Below, one piece after another: positions 1 to 10,785 of a stretch of DNA of 64,000 bases. The DNA is from Exophiala sp. HKRS030 (Eukaryota > Ascomycota > Eurotiomycetes > Chaetothyriales > Herpotrichiellaceae). The number at the start of each line of letters is the position of its first letter. Within the stretch, counting starts at the first letter, position 1. The stretch spans positions 4,030,001 to 4,094,000 of the forward strand of contig JAHWDD010000006.1 of assembly GCA_023897205.1 (NCBI GenBank), read 5' to 3'. Below the pieces are notes generated by a model. That model was not told where the DNA came from, ran no database searches, and worked only from the letters and a program-made list of their open reading frames with translations. Position numbers and translations under genes: made by a program.

Positions 1-1153
1 GTGATTGCATAGCAACGCCACTGGAAGATTTCGTGCCTCAACAAAATGCAGTGCTCATGACAAAGTATCGGAATCGTATCCAAGATAACAGACGTTGCGA
101 TCTATTGACTTCGTTGGCAGAGACGAGGCGCTTTGAGTGCACAGTTCCCGAGGACAGACTACATGCTATCAACGGTATGGCAACTCACAACACCTTAGGG
201 GAAGACATTGGTAAGGAGCCTGGAGAATCAGATGTTCACCGACTGTGGCCAGCCTTCGCTGCGATGTACATCGAGTATGCTGTCAACAACGGGTGGCCTT
301 CAACACTTGATAGCATCACTCACGCCGGCACTCGCAACTCGACTCCAGATTGGCCAACCTGGGCTCCGGACTGGACATATGAAAAGGCACGCGATCGTCC
401 GACAGAACCGTATTTCAGTGTTAACCTGCACCGGTTCAATGCTTCTCGAGGTCGCAGTCTTGGTGACGCTGCACTGAGGTATCATACTTATCACTACAAT
501 GTGCTATCTGTGCAAGGACGTATCTTTGACACGATCAGGATTTTAGGAGAGGTGTATCCCAACACGAACTGGACGGTGGCACAAGAGTTTTTCCAGTGGT
601 GGCTTCTAGCGAAGGATGTGATTGGGGATACTTACTCCACAGGTGAGAGCACAGCGAAATGCTTCGGTAGGACAATTGCTGCAGACTTTTACCTCGAAAA
701 CAGCCCGCAGATGCATCCTGAGTTCACTGCGCTGTATCTAGAGTGCTGTCTGCGCTATCTGGAGGACAGATGGCCGACGGAACATCCCTGGCTAGTGCCG
801 GCCATCACCAAATGTTTCGAACGTTTTCACGGCTATGTAGCACGCGCTTGCCGGGACAGAGGTTCTTCATCTCAACTAAGGGCTACATGGGTCTTTGTCC
901 ACCGGAAACCTTGCCGGGTGATGAGATTGTGGTCCTCTATGGTGGCAAGAGTCCCTTCATTCTACGGAGAACCTCTGCTGCTATGGTTTTGCGCGCACGC
1001 GTGGGCGAGACCGAGACTAAGTATACCAACTATGCACTAAGTATCGATAAAGGTGCTGGGCATTCGCTTATAGGTGATTGCTATGTCGATGGAATCATGC
1101 ATGGCGAAGCATTGGACCTTGAGGGTACAGATAGGGGTTTTGTCATTGTCTAA
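1..1153 (+). CDS. HET-domain protein, 3' part, with one internal frame break
   Basis: The frame is open from the window edge, so the gene and the HET domain proper start upstream. The visible part matches the C-terminal half of fungal heterokaryon-incompatibility (HET) proteins: a segment ending VPEDRLHAINGMA, where the family has DPRDK-FALLGLA, then a Trp-rich region, then the terminal block with RFFISTKGYMGL, GDEIVVLYGG and the IGDCYVDGIMHGEAL signature. The family acts in non-self recognition and cell death at hyphal fusion. The last block lies in another frame than the first. One extra G in the GGG at 853-855 joins them. There is no GT-AG intron at this point. Family assignment is firm; whether the break is real is not settled. 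Confidence 0.8.
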
Positions 1154-1589
1154 CAAGGTACAACACTGTGATATGACAACAGCCATCGGCTCCCATTTCT
1201 CAATGTTCTTTCACAATGCACCCAGACGAACTCGCTCTCCTATGCAACAGTCGAAGCCATCTCGTTGGACTGAGTTCCCCGGATACGTCAAAGAAGTTGA
1301 TCACGTGAAAAGGGTGGAGGCGGACCGCGTATAAGCGAATAAGCGAAGGAGCGAAAAAGGGAAGGAGCAAACTTGCCTCGGCGGTTTGCCATGCAGGGTC
1401 GTGCCTGCCCCCCTTGTTCGTTGATATGCCGCTTCCCCACACTCCAAATCTACAGAGTACAAAAACCACCGTGTGAAGACCTTGTCGTAAGGCGGAATGT
1501 AACAAACATCAAACTAAAAAATCCTTACATTGGTCCTCTTAAATACGACTTGGCGGACTACCTATCTGCTCTCATCATCGTGATACACC
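1154..1589. other. Intergenic / promoter region of the decarboxylase gene
   Basis: No coding signal was found. A short repeat of GCGAATAAGCGAA type lies near 1330-1350. The rest is presumably 3' sequence of the HET gene and promoter of the decarboxylase. Confidence 0.5.
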
Positions 1590-3597
1590 ATGGCGAATAA
1601 CACTCTGCCTATGGGGCAGTACCTCTTCTCGAGGATCAAGCAGTTGGGCATAGAACATATCCTTGGCGTACCAGGTGACTTCAATCGTGAGTTCCACCCT
1701 TCCCCCGCAGTGAACCCCTTCCCACATTCACGGCTCATGAGGGCGACTTACTAACCTGGCTGATATGACAGTCACCCTTCTGGATGAGATATACAATGTG
1801 CCAGGTTTGAAATGGATCGGCTGTTGCAATGAGCTCAATGGTGCATATGCCGCTGATGGGTACACCCGGATCAAGGGCACTCCTGGTGTCCTTATCACCA
1901 CCTACGCTGTCGGTGAGCTCTCTGCAATGAATGGGGTTGCTGGTGCCTACGCCGAGCATGCTGGCATGATTCACATAGTTGGAATGCCTGCCAGGAGTCG
2001 TAAGTCATCCCCACAGGTGTTGGTGCCGCACGAGCAGAGGAGAGAGACTAAATGGAGGCTCAATTGCAGTCCAAAAAAATAAGATTATGCTTCACCACAC
2101 TATGGAGCCGAAGATGGACCATGCCATCTACATCAAAATGGCTGAACCGATCCGCAAAACGCATGCATTCCTCATGGATGATGCTACCATGGCTGAGGAA
2201 ATTGACCGTGTCATCATTGCCTGTGTTCAAAGTCGATTACCTGTGTATATCTATGTGCCCGCTGATGTCGTTGCGGTCAAACTGGATGCAAGTCGATTGG
2301 AGAAATCTCTCGATCTTGCTATAACCAATCCGGACAGTACCACTGAAGATCAGATCGTCAGCACGATACTCTCGCTCGTCGAAAAGGCATCAAAGCCTAC
2401 GATTCTCGCAGACGTTCTTGCTACACGACATGGTGGTCGAGAATTGACGAGGAAATTGGCTGAGTTGACACGACTTCCGAGTTATTCAACACCCTTGTCC
2501 AAGGGTATCATTGATGAGAACAAGGATTATTACAATGGTGTTTTCAATGGCCAGGGTAGGTCGCCAAGAACAGAAGAACTTCACATACTGATGAATTCTT
2601 AGTGTCTTTTCCAGGGGTAGCGGCTGGCCTTGAAGACTCCGACTTGGTTCTGAACATTGGACCCTTGCTTTCCGACTCGAATACTGGAGGATTCACCCGC
2701 TACATCAGAGACGAACATCTAGTGAGGCTAGGTCATGATTTCGTCCAAGTGAAGGGTCAGAAGTACGATGGATTTCATTTTCTCCCCATCCTGCAGCGTC
2801 TTGTCAAAGAACTGGAGACAAAACGCCAACAATACAATCTACCACGACCACAAGCAGCCTCCAAGGTCATCCCCCTGTTCTGGACAACTCCACAAACGGA
2901 CCGATCAAGCAAGCCTTTACCTGGCAACGACTGGGAAGGTTCTTACAGGAAGGCGATATCGTGTTGGCAGAGTCAGGTACTGCTCAATTTGGAATGCCAG
3001 ACTCCACGTTCCCTGCCAACACTCGATACATCACTCAGATTTTCTGGTCTTCAATTGGATATACGGTAGGCGCATGCTTCGGAGCACTAGTAGCCGCAAA
3101 AGAGCAGGATCATACTGGTCGTGTGGTTCTGATCGTTGGAGAAGGAAGCCTTCAGATGACCGTGCAAGAGATTGGCAGCTATATCCGTTATGGCTTCAAG
3201 CCGATCATCTTCGTGATCAACAACGATGGGTATGCTATTGAGCGAGCGATTCATGGACCTGAGCAAGGATACAACGACGTGAGCATGTTGTGGGACCATC
3301 AGAAGATGTTAGAGTTCTTCGGAGCTAGAACTGAGACAGGAATTAGGGCTAAGAGTCGAGCTGTAAGGACAGTTGAAGAGCTGGAAGAAGTCTTGAATGA
3401 CAAGGACTTTGGCAGCGGTGATGCCGTGCAGGTAAGATTGGACTGAATTGCTCCATCGAGTGAGACTAACTTTGGTATAACAGTTATGCGAGATCTTTAT
3501 GGGCAAATACGACTATCCTTGGAGATTGACCAGGCAGATTGAGATTGCCACAGAGCGTATGAAAGCAGGTCTCTTGCCAGAGAATGCAAGTGGTTGA
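1590..3597 (+). CDS. Pyruvate decarboxylase-type ThDP enzyme (five exons, one frame break)
   Basis: Thiamine-diphosphate-dependent 2-oxoacid decarboxylase, most like fungal pyruvate decarboxylase (pyruvate to acetaldehyde plus CO2, cytosolic). Exons: 1590-1686, 1772-1999, 2070-2555, 2615-3431, 3484-3597, all GT-AG. The N-terminus reads [20 protein letters not shown] and ends exon 1 at VPGDFN. Family landmarks are the ThDP-activating Glu in [14 protein letters not shown], the HH pair in MLHHTM, and the ThDP/Mg motif GEGS...INNDGY. GEGS replaces the yeast GDGS, which keeps an acidic metal ligand. Within exon 4 the frame changes. One extra C in the C run at 2871-2875 joins the middle domain to the [15 protein letters not shown] block. 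An indole-3-pyruvate or phenylpyruvate decarboxylase cannot be excluded. Confidence 0.88.
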
Positions 3598-4206
3598 TGA
3601 CTTGGATGGATAATGGCCAGCTTTATACCTTTCTCGAGCATTAGATCCTGAAGACTATTCATCGAGTTGATCAGAGTCAGTGCTCTGGTCACAAGAGTCT
3701 TCTGGAAGGTTTCAGTTCGTCGGAAGCACGAAGAACCCGATGCGCAGCTTGCGTTCGGGCTAGAGAGAATCATCGGCTCGACACGACAGCCTTTTGTGAG
3801 ATAACTCAATACTACTATAACGCATGCAGAAAAAAATTCTTCAGGATGGCTTTCATATACCTGTCTCTAAATACGGTTCTACATTAATTAGCGTCACATA
3901 GAATCTTTGACTAGGGACAGTGAGTCCTTTGGGGAACTACGACTGGGAACTGGATTTGAGCGGAAGAGTCTTTTATTTTTATTTTTGGCTTACCTTTGTA
4001 ATTGGTTATTGGCCGTCAACCCGTGACAATATATGTCCGGAGGGTGTAGTTATACTTACCTCTCTTACCTGTGAGCATTAGGATCATACCTTCTGCGGTG
4101 TATGTTGTACAAACTTGGGATTTCTCTCGAGCAAGTTCGTTAGAGATGGTCAGGATCCTGCAGCAGTTTGTGCACACAAGGGAGGGCGCAAGTGCTCATC
4201 GCCAAA
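3598..4206. other. Intergenic region between convergent genes
   Basis: About 600 bp without a supportable gene. It holds the 3' ends of the decarboxylase and of the acidic protein on the other strand. The minus ORF around 3513-3809 overlaps the decarboxylase 3' end and has no recognisable features. Confidence 0.45.
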
Positions 4207-5121
4207 TCAACCATGCAGCCAGAGTCTGACGGAGCCGGGGGCAGCTTCACCTTCGGAATCGGAAGCGGGATAAGTCTCGTCACCGTTGTCAGACGACGAC
4301 TCTCCATTGGAATCGCCGTCATCGCTGTCATCGCCGTCATCGTCGTCATCGCCGTCATCGTCGTCATCGCCGTCATCGTCGTCATCGCCGTCATCGCCAT
4401 CCTCGTCATCCTCGCCCTCGTCTCCCGCATCGGAGTCAGAACTGTCGCTACCTGGACCGTCATAGGATAAATCTAAATCCTCAAAGCCCCGCCGTACAAA
4501 CGTGGTGAACAAAGAATCATCCTTCTCCATGTGGACCTGTGTACACGATGTTTTGTCTCCGGCGAACTGGAGGCTCCCTAGAAAGTCCACAAAGTCCAGA
4601 CGATAGATCTCGTTGCTAAAGCGAGCAAGCGAGTAGAATGGGTAAATGCTGGTCTTGTGAGAGACGTAGTCAGTGACTTCCTTCAGGAGACAGTCTTTGT
4701 TTCCATATGTGTTTGGAGGAGGGACAAACCGATAGTGGCCGCCACTGGGATCCGAGACGCTGTCCAGGAGAACCAACTCGTCGAGCCGCAGATTGTCGTG
4801 TAGATAAAGAACGAGATGCATAAAGAGGCCGGTCACGGTGACGCGGTTCTTCGAAGGGACCGGCGTTCCGTCAAAAGTCACTTCGCATAGGGTCAGTGAC
4901 TTCAGCGTATCGCGATGACGTTCGAGAAGCGCGTACAAGTGGGCCATATCGACTCGGACGTTGGAAATTCGGATCTTCTTGAGGTCAGGAAACCCGGTTG
5001 TCGTTGCCACTCCCACGTCGTAGACCTCGGCGCTGTAATATTCGAATGCATCTGGAGCAACCGGTTCAACTTCAACGCAAGGAGAACGAGCTCGCTCCTC
5101 TTTGCATGTGTTGGACGGCAT
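4207..5121 (-). CDS. Hypothetical protein with an Asp/Gly-rich acidic tail, possibly an F-box-type remnant
   Basis: Single-exon ORF of 304 residues. Residues about 45-110 have a leucine-rich pattern (FPDLKKIRISNVRV, LLERHRDTLKSLTLCEVTF) like the C-terminal halves of fungal F-box or LRR-like proteins, but no F-box is visible at the N-terminus. Residues about 215-275 are almost entirely Asp, Gly and Ser, encoded by an 18-bp tandem repeat. The last stretch, SDSEGEAAPGSVRLWLHG, is not repetitive. The gene may lack its 5' half, or be a free-standing lineage-specific protein. I cannot assign a function. Confidence 0.55.
   Translation of the reverse strand: MPSNTCKEERARSPCVEVEPVAPDAFEYYSAEVYDVGVATTTGFPDLKKIRISNVRVDMAHLYALLERHRDTLKSLTLCEVTFDGTPVPSKNRVTVTGLFMHLVLYLHDNLRLDELVLLDSVSDPSGGHYRFVPPPNTYGNKDCLLKEVTDYVSHKTSIYPFYSLARFSNEIYRLDFVDFLGSLQFAGDKTSCTQVHMEKDDSLFTTFVRRGFEDLDLSYDGPGSDSSDSDAGDEGEDDEDGDDGDDDDDGDDDDDGDDDDDGDDSDDGDSNGESSSDNGDETYPASDSEGEAAPGSVRLWLHG
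4318..4410. repeat. 18-bp coding minisatellite (GCCGTCATCGTCGTCATC)
   Basis: The unit GCCGTCATCGTCGTCATC repeats about three times exactly, flanked by 9-bp partial units. On the minus strand it encodes DDDDDG blocks of the acidic protein. Read on the plus strand it gives a spurious hydrophobic Ile/Val/Ala ORF. Confidence 0.9.
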
Positions 5122-6272
5122 GTTTGGAATTGTGTGAGAACTTTCGGTTTTCTGAGAGGGACAAGTATAATCGGATTTTGTGATCTGTTTGGCTTGTCTT
5201 TCAGTTGTTGTTCTTGGTCTTCGAAATTCTCAGGACTCTTGACACGAGAGAGAAGTATGAGTTAGAAAGGATGATTTTGAATGATTTTGTACATTTTCGG
5301 AGACAGAATTTCCTTAATTAGAAGAAACAAAGCTTCTTGGTTTCAGCCATGACAAGCATATATTCGAGAACAAGAGCCACAAAGCATCACAATCGCATGT
5401 TGTCAAAGTGTCAAAGTATCAAAGGGATATCCACAGCAAGTGCTGGCGACAAAGCGTGCGTTGTTTGCTCGACAAACACAGCGTGATCTTTCGTGCACGT
5501 ATGAGTTCGACAAGCATAATTGTGCCATCGAGGAACAAAGAACGCCGGAGACAGCCGCATAACGATGGCGCAGCGAATGACAATCAAATCTGGTAGTGAT
5601 TGTAGAGCACACGATCATTCTGTGCTGAAGGTTTGAAAGAACGGCACACCGCCTAAGCATACGAGCAGTCCATTAGGTGGACGAAATCTATGCAACCCAG
5701 AAGCATGGGCTATCTGAGGACGGATGAATTAAAGTTTATTTGTTCAAGGGATCACCTGCGTGATATGCTTACCCCTGAAGTGTCTCCGACCCGGGGTGCA
5801 TAGGTGGCGCGAAGTCCAGGCGATTTGCATGTTCATGAACCTCAGCAACCTTGGGATTAAGCTTTGGTGTGCCGACCTCCGAACTCTGACAGAGTCTTGA
5901 CAGGTCATGCTATTTCATGTTCTATTATCTTAATCTGCCGACCTTGGTCCCTGAGTAGGATTGTGATACTCGTTGGGCGTTTGACCAAGGTCTACATATC
6001 GTCTTCACCCCAGGCTCGGTCAGAGTGCGCCCTGAGATAAGGATAGAAAAACCAAGGATTCTGTATTTAAGCTTTTGAGTATTTCTTTGACGCCTAGGCT
6101 TGCTCAAGATTGGACAAGTGACGTAAACGACGGCTAGGATCTTTTGTTGTCGCAGAATCGGAACAATCCAACTCTTCCCGAATCGAGAATGTCATTTCCT
6201 TCCTAATCTCTCGCTCTGCGACCCCAGCATATATTCGCTCCTGGCTCTCGTTACTGTGCTGATCAGGACGCT
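5122..6272. other. 1.15 kb spacer, no gene recognised
   Basis: Short ORFs occur on both strands (for example near 5403-5660 and 5925-6107), but none shows splice-consistent extension or a recognisable motif. The sequence between 5122 and 5400 would be the promoter of the acidic protein gene. I see no repeats or RNA genes. Confidence 0.4.
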
Positions 6273-7571
6273 CTAGATCTTCTGAGTCACCAATCCGCCT
6301 TTGTCTGCCCCGACGTCGGACGTTGTCGAGTTCGACCGAGTCGTGATGATAGCCCGGCTCCCCTCAGACGATCCGAAGCTGCGGAGTCCTGGTAGGCGTC
6401 GTAACGTAGACATGGAGCCTGCTACGAGGCCGAGGTTGAATTCAATGGCTAACCAGTACAGCGAACTTGTCGATTTATCTGGTTGAACAATCGCTTTGTC
6501 AGCCCGGATTCTTGTCCGCGTTGGAATGGTGGGTGGTTCGTAAGAACTTACAAGTGATATCTGTTGTGCGTCTAAGTAAATAGTCCAATGTACTAAATCG
6601 GACAACTGGTGCGGTACATGCCACTACACCTACAAGCTGATTAGTCTTGGTGATTCCTGAGTAATACCTTTGCTTCTCCTTACCTGACAAAATGATCATC
6701 GAAATTGCCACTCTTCGCCTCAGAGGCATGTTCAATTTCCATAGCACGGGTAACGGCAATACAAGGATGACGACGTCGGTGACAAACATCAAAACCGCTT
6801 GATAGAGTGTAATTTGGTATAGTCTGAACTGGCTGTAGCATTTTGCAGTTGCCTGGAGAGCCAGAGTGTAGACTGCTCGCGGCGGATCGCATTGGAAGGC
6901 CAATACGAAGGAACCACTGAGAACGAACATGACGGAAAATGCTATGACGCCGTAGGCGGCTTTATGTAGCCACTCTGTATGAAAGTATTAGTACATATCA
7001 GGTTTGATTTGGCTGCATTACTGATACCTTTTGTGAATATTCGCATGTAAAATACCAAGAGGCTGATCCGGACAGCCATCCCAACGTAAAGATAGAGGCA
7101 CATAGAAGCGTAGTATAGCTTTTGTGGTTAGCATGAACAGCTTCATGTAAGCAAGCGAACGTTACTGTGGACAAACCTTCAGCCAGGTCTCAATTTGATT
7201 TGGTGGAAGGGCATCTATATGCACACCCGACCCGTTCGCAGTCATGGCCAGTCCCAGGCCATTGGAGCACTGAGCGAGTACCTAGAAAAAGAGCTTAAGT
7301 CAAAGACACATATTTTCTCGATAGTCGTCCCTCGCTTACCAGCGCCACCAGACAAAGCCAGTCATCATAGCCGAACATCTTGATAGTGAATCTTCGAAGG
7401 TAGAGCTACCGTATAATGCGTTAGTCGCCCCTGTTGAGAGAGGTGTCTCGGGTTCAAACTCACTCTTATGAAGCACACAATCATAGACAGAGCACTCATA
7501 GCAATGATGAGGCCACCAGTGAGTCTGACGAGCGCAAGCTCTTCCGGCTTCAAGGGTCGCAAAGTCTGCAT
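6273..7571 (-). CDS. Fungal rhodopsin-like (SAT20/PTH11-type) integral membrane protein, seven exons
   Basis: Membrane protein of the fungal rhodopsin-domain family, many of which are GPCR-like orphans. Exons on the minus strand: 7571-7464, 7405-7340, 7269-7177, 7118-7028, 6974-6684, 6629-6552, 6478-6273. All junctions are GT-AG and in phase, giving about 310 residues. Landmarks are MFGYDDWLCLVAL after TM1, CSNGLGLAM, the VRISLLVFYMRIF helix, FQCDPPRAVY, AKCYS, and the VLPLPVLWKLNMPLRRR helix and loop that marks the family. The C-terminal cytoplasmic tail is short and Ser/Thr-rich. Ligand and role cannot be read from sequence. The model is clean, unlike several neighbours. Confidence 0.85.
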
Positions 7572-8947
7572 GGTTCCGTTCGATCAATGCCGCGGGACAG
7601 TACATCTCAACACAGGCTTTTGTTGCGGGAAAGGGGACTGAGAGTCTTCTCTTTATGTTGCTCAGATTCCAGAACCGCCCGAAAACGTCGGGGATGGTCG
7701 AAAGGAAAAACTCTATGAGCTTGCAAAGCCACCAGACGTAGAATTGGTTGCATCGACGTACCAGCTAGGGTTTCAAGCATCCACTCCGCGGCAATGCAGG
7801 AACGATACAAGAGCTGGCCAATTATGGCACGTATGACACCTAAACTGGGCAATGGACAGGCCAACATTGCAAAAGGGACGGGGGCAGACGGGCCGATAGA
7901 GTGAGTAGGGCCACAGTCGCAATGCGCCTCTGTAGCCTGTAGGATATAACACCATCCAGGTCCTTGTACGTTACCGGGAGGGTCTTCAGGAGGATTTGGC
8001 AGAAGAGGATTCGAATGCTGGCAAGCCGCACCTCAGAACTCTCCTACGCACAATGATAACCTCAATACTGTGCGCATAATATGTCAAAAAATACTTCAGG
8101 CAGTTGGCTACGCGCGGTGTAAGCGATGGAGACGAAAGGCTGACAATCAACCAAGGACAAATTACAATAACACATCATTTGTTTCGCATAAATGCGATCG
8201 GAGATCTGCTTTGGAGGAACAATCGTCTGCTCAATCGGCATTGGTAATAGTGGAATTCTGTCTGTTTAGCCTCGACGATCTTCCTAAGGAGAGCCTTCTC
8301 TGTTCCTGAAGCATTTTAGCAGTCATTCCGTATGAGACTTCGACCTCCCTTTGCAAAACTCCAGGTCCGTTTTCATCGGTACAGCCAGGCTTAAAGTCGT
8401 GTGGAAGCCCACCGGCGGCCCAAAATTCCGAGGTCCAAAGCCCGTATGTGGCTCGATTCGAGAGTAAGGTTGTCTGGATGCGCTGTCCGGAAAAAACCTG
8501 CATGTCTGCCTCACTTCCTCGTCGTAATAAATAGGCCGAAGCTTAAACACAACAGCCTGGCAGCACTTGTAGGGCCGAACGCTCTAAGTACTTCTGTAGT
8601 ACCCTGGCCTACGGAGGCATGTTTAACGTTCTAACTAGGATCAGTCATGTTTTTGCATTAGCGCCGAAGATCGTGCTTGAATAAATTGCAATGGATAGTG
8701 CTTGGAGTGTGCTCACGATAACTTGCACCATGACTCTCCCGTTCCCGGAAGCCCTAGTGACCCACACGGTCTTTTAGGGCGCGCCGCTTGCCGAAGGCCC
8801 GTTGCGTTGCGTGACAATCTACTAACGATGAAAGGCTAACTTAGATTCAAACGTTCTCCACTACTTATTTGTTTCTTACTCAATTCTTCGGAAGCAGTAA
8901 GTGGGATTTCTTTCTTGTCATGTGAGTGCCGATCGGTTTAGCCACCA
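7572..8947. other. 1.4 kb region with unexplained minus-strand ORFs
   Basis: Overlapping minus ORFs at about 7607-7867, 7840-8031, 8231-8503 and 8323-8550 contain protein-like stretches such as ATYGLWTSEFWAAGG and QLLYRSCIAAEWMLETLAG. I could not join them into a splice-consistent gene or match a family. This may be a decayed gene, or a gene with further frame breaks. The last 300 bp is the likely promoter of the downstream monooxygenase. Confidence 0.3.
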
Positions 8948-10598
8948 ATGTCTGTATTCAGGGTAATCATTGCCGGGGGCAGCCTTGTCGGACTGTCTCT
9001 CGCGTTGGTCTTTGAGCGTTTGGGAGTTGATTATGTGCTGCTGGAGAAAGGGCAGATTGCACCACAACTTGGCGCCTCTCTTGGCCTACACCCTCAGTCG
9101 CTGAAGATTCTGGATCAGCTGGGAGTGTGGAAAGATATCCAAAAGCAAATTGTCCCACTGCTATACAGAGAACATTTGGATGGCGACGGTCATGTTTTTG
9201 AGGCTTCCTACGTCATCAAACTTATTGAAGAGACGTATGATATATCACCCCTGACCACTCTTTGTAGCGTTCAAGGTCGCATTGCGGAAAGACGTCAGAG
9301 GCTAATACGACATCGTTGTTGTTCATAGTCTCAATTACCCTATCATCTTTATCGAGAGATGCGAAGCTCTACGCACCTTGTACCAGCATATCCAATTCAA
9401 AGACCGTATTCACACAGACACAGCCTTGGTCTCTTACACTCAAGATGACAATGGCGTGTCTGTCAAGGCTTCCAACGGATCGACTTACCACGGTGACATC
9501 TTGATCGGTGCAGATGGCATCCACAGCCGTGTTCGGCAGCTCATGTCTGAGGAGATTCGAGTGGAGAATCCCGAACTCAGTCAAGAAATCGATCAAAGTG
9601 AGTGAAATCCAACAACCTAATATCCTTCCTGAAAAGATATACTCATAAACACGACAGACTTCACAAGCGAATACAAGACGCTATTCGCGGTCTCTAACAA
9701 CAACGCCTCGAATCCATTTCTGCCCGATCAGCATGTCCACAACGTCTACTACGACGGAGTCTCGGGGTAGCCGCCGTCGGCGTACCCGGCATTGTGTTCT
9801 GGTTTCTCTTCGTCAAGACAGACCTGACGAGAACACCACATTGTCCTCGTTTCACCGACGAGGACGCACAGGCGCTTATCAATCAATACGGTCACTACAA
9901 GGTTGGTCCAACGTATACTTTCGGAGATCTTTGGAGAGAGAGGATAAAAGCCACATTGCTGCCTATGGAGGAGGGTGTGGCTAGTAAATGGAGCCATGGT
10001 TGAGTGCTGTGCATGGGGATGCGATTCACAAGGTAAGAAGCGCACCGCCTGCGTTCTCAACATATTGTCGAACACACCTTGGATTGAAACTGACAAGCTT
10101 GCCCGTGTTTCCTTGCAGGCAACAATCAATCCTGGTCTAGGTGGAAACCTCGCGTACGAGAGTATTGCTCATCTCAGCAACTTGCTCCACAAACTCCTGC
10201 AGAACAACAACCATCCATCCACCGAAGAAATCTCTACACTTTATCAAACACTGTACGAGAAGCATTCTCCGAGAGCAAAGACCGTCGTGGACCTGTCCGG
10301 AAGGATTACTCGCTACGAGGCACAGGATTCATGGCTGTTGAAATTCGCTGCTCGCCATGTGGTGCCTTATTTCAGTGACAAGTTGAAGGCCGATGCATAC
10401 AGCAATTTCTCCCGTGGAGCTCCTCATCTGGATTTCCTTCCTCTGCCCGATCAGGCCGTTGCGGCTCTTGCCCAGCAGGAATTGGCGAAGAAAGCGACCA
10501 AGTATCATGAATACATCACACCGAGCGTTTATGCCGGTCTAGCAACTGCTGCGGCGGGAGCTACGGCCTATTACTGGCTTGGTCAACCGAACAAATGA
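8948..10598 (+). CDS. FAD-dependent monooxygenase (PaxM-like), frame-broken, with an in-frame stop
   Basis: Group A flavin monooxygenase of the PaxM / salicylate-hydroxylase-like type, often found in fungal terpenoid or aromatic oxidation. Exons: 8948-9234, 9329-9597, 9658-10032, 10119-10598. The N-terminus FRVIIAGGSLVGLSLALVFE is the FAD-binding Rossmann motif. IGADGIHSRVRQ is the second FAD motif. GDAIHK followed by NPGLGGNLAYES is the third. A C-terminal hydrophobic segment (VYAGLATAAAGATAYYWLG) is typical of membrane-attached members. Exon 3 is damaged: one base is missing at GGGG 9764-9767 and another at GGGG 10015-10018, and TGA at 10001-10003 sits where the family has Arg (CGA). It is either a pseudogene or badly called sequence. 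Confidence 0.78.
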
Positions 10599-10785
10599 CG
10601 AACACAGACATTTAGGAACAAAGCATGACATTTTTGAAACTAGAGCTAGGTTAGACAATTTTGGAATCGAAACAGGTCAGGAGAAGTGGCGCCCCCATAG
10701 ACAATAGAAGACATTCTGTTGGCTGATGCAAGGTTTGCATCAAAATATCACCAGATGCAGAGGACCAAGGCTTCAATCAATCAAG

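Noticed and set aside
4168..4470. Hydrophobic Ile/Val/Ala plus ORF resembling a membrane protein
   Set aside because: Produced by the 18-bp repeat read on the opposite strand.
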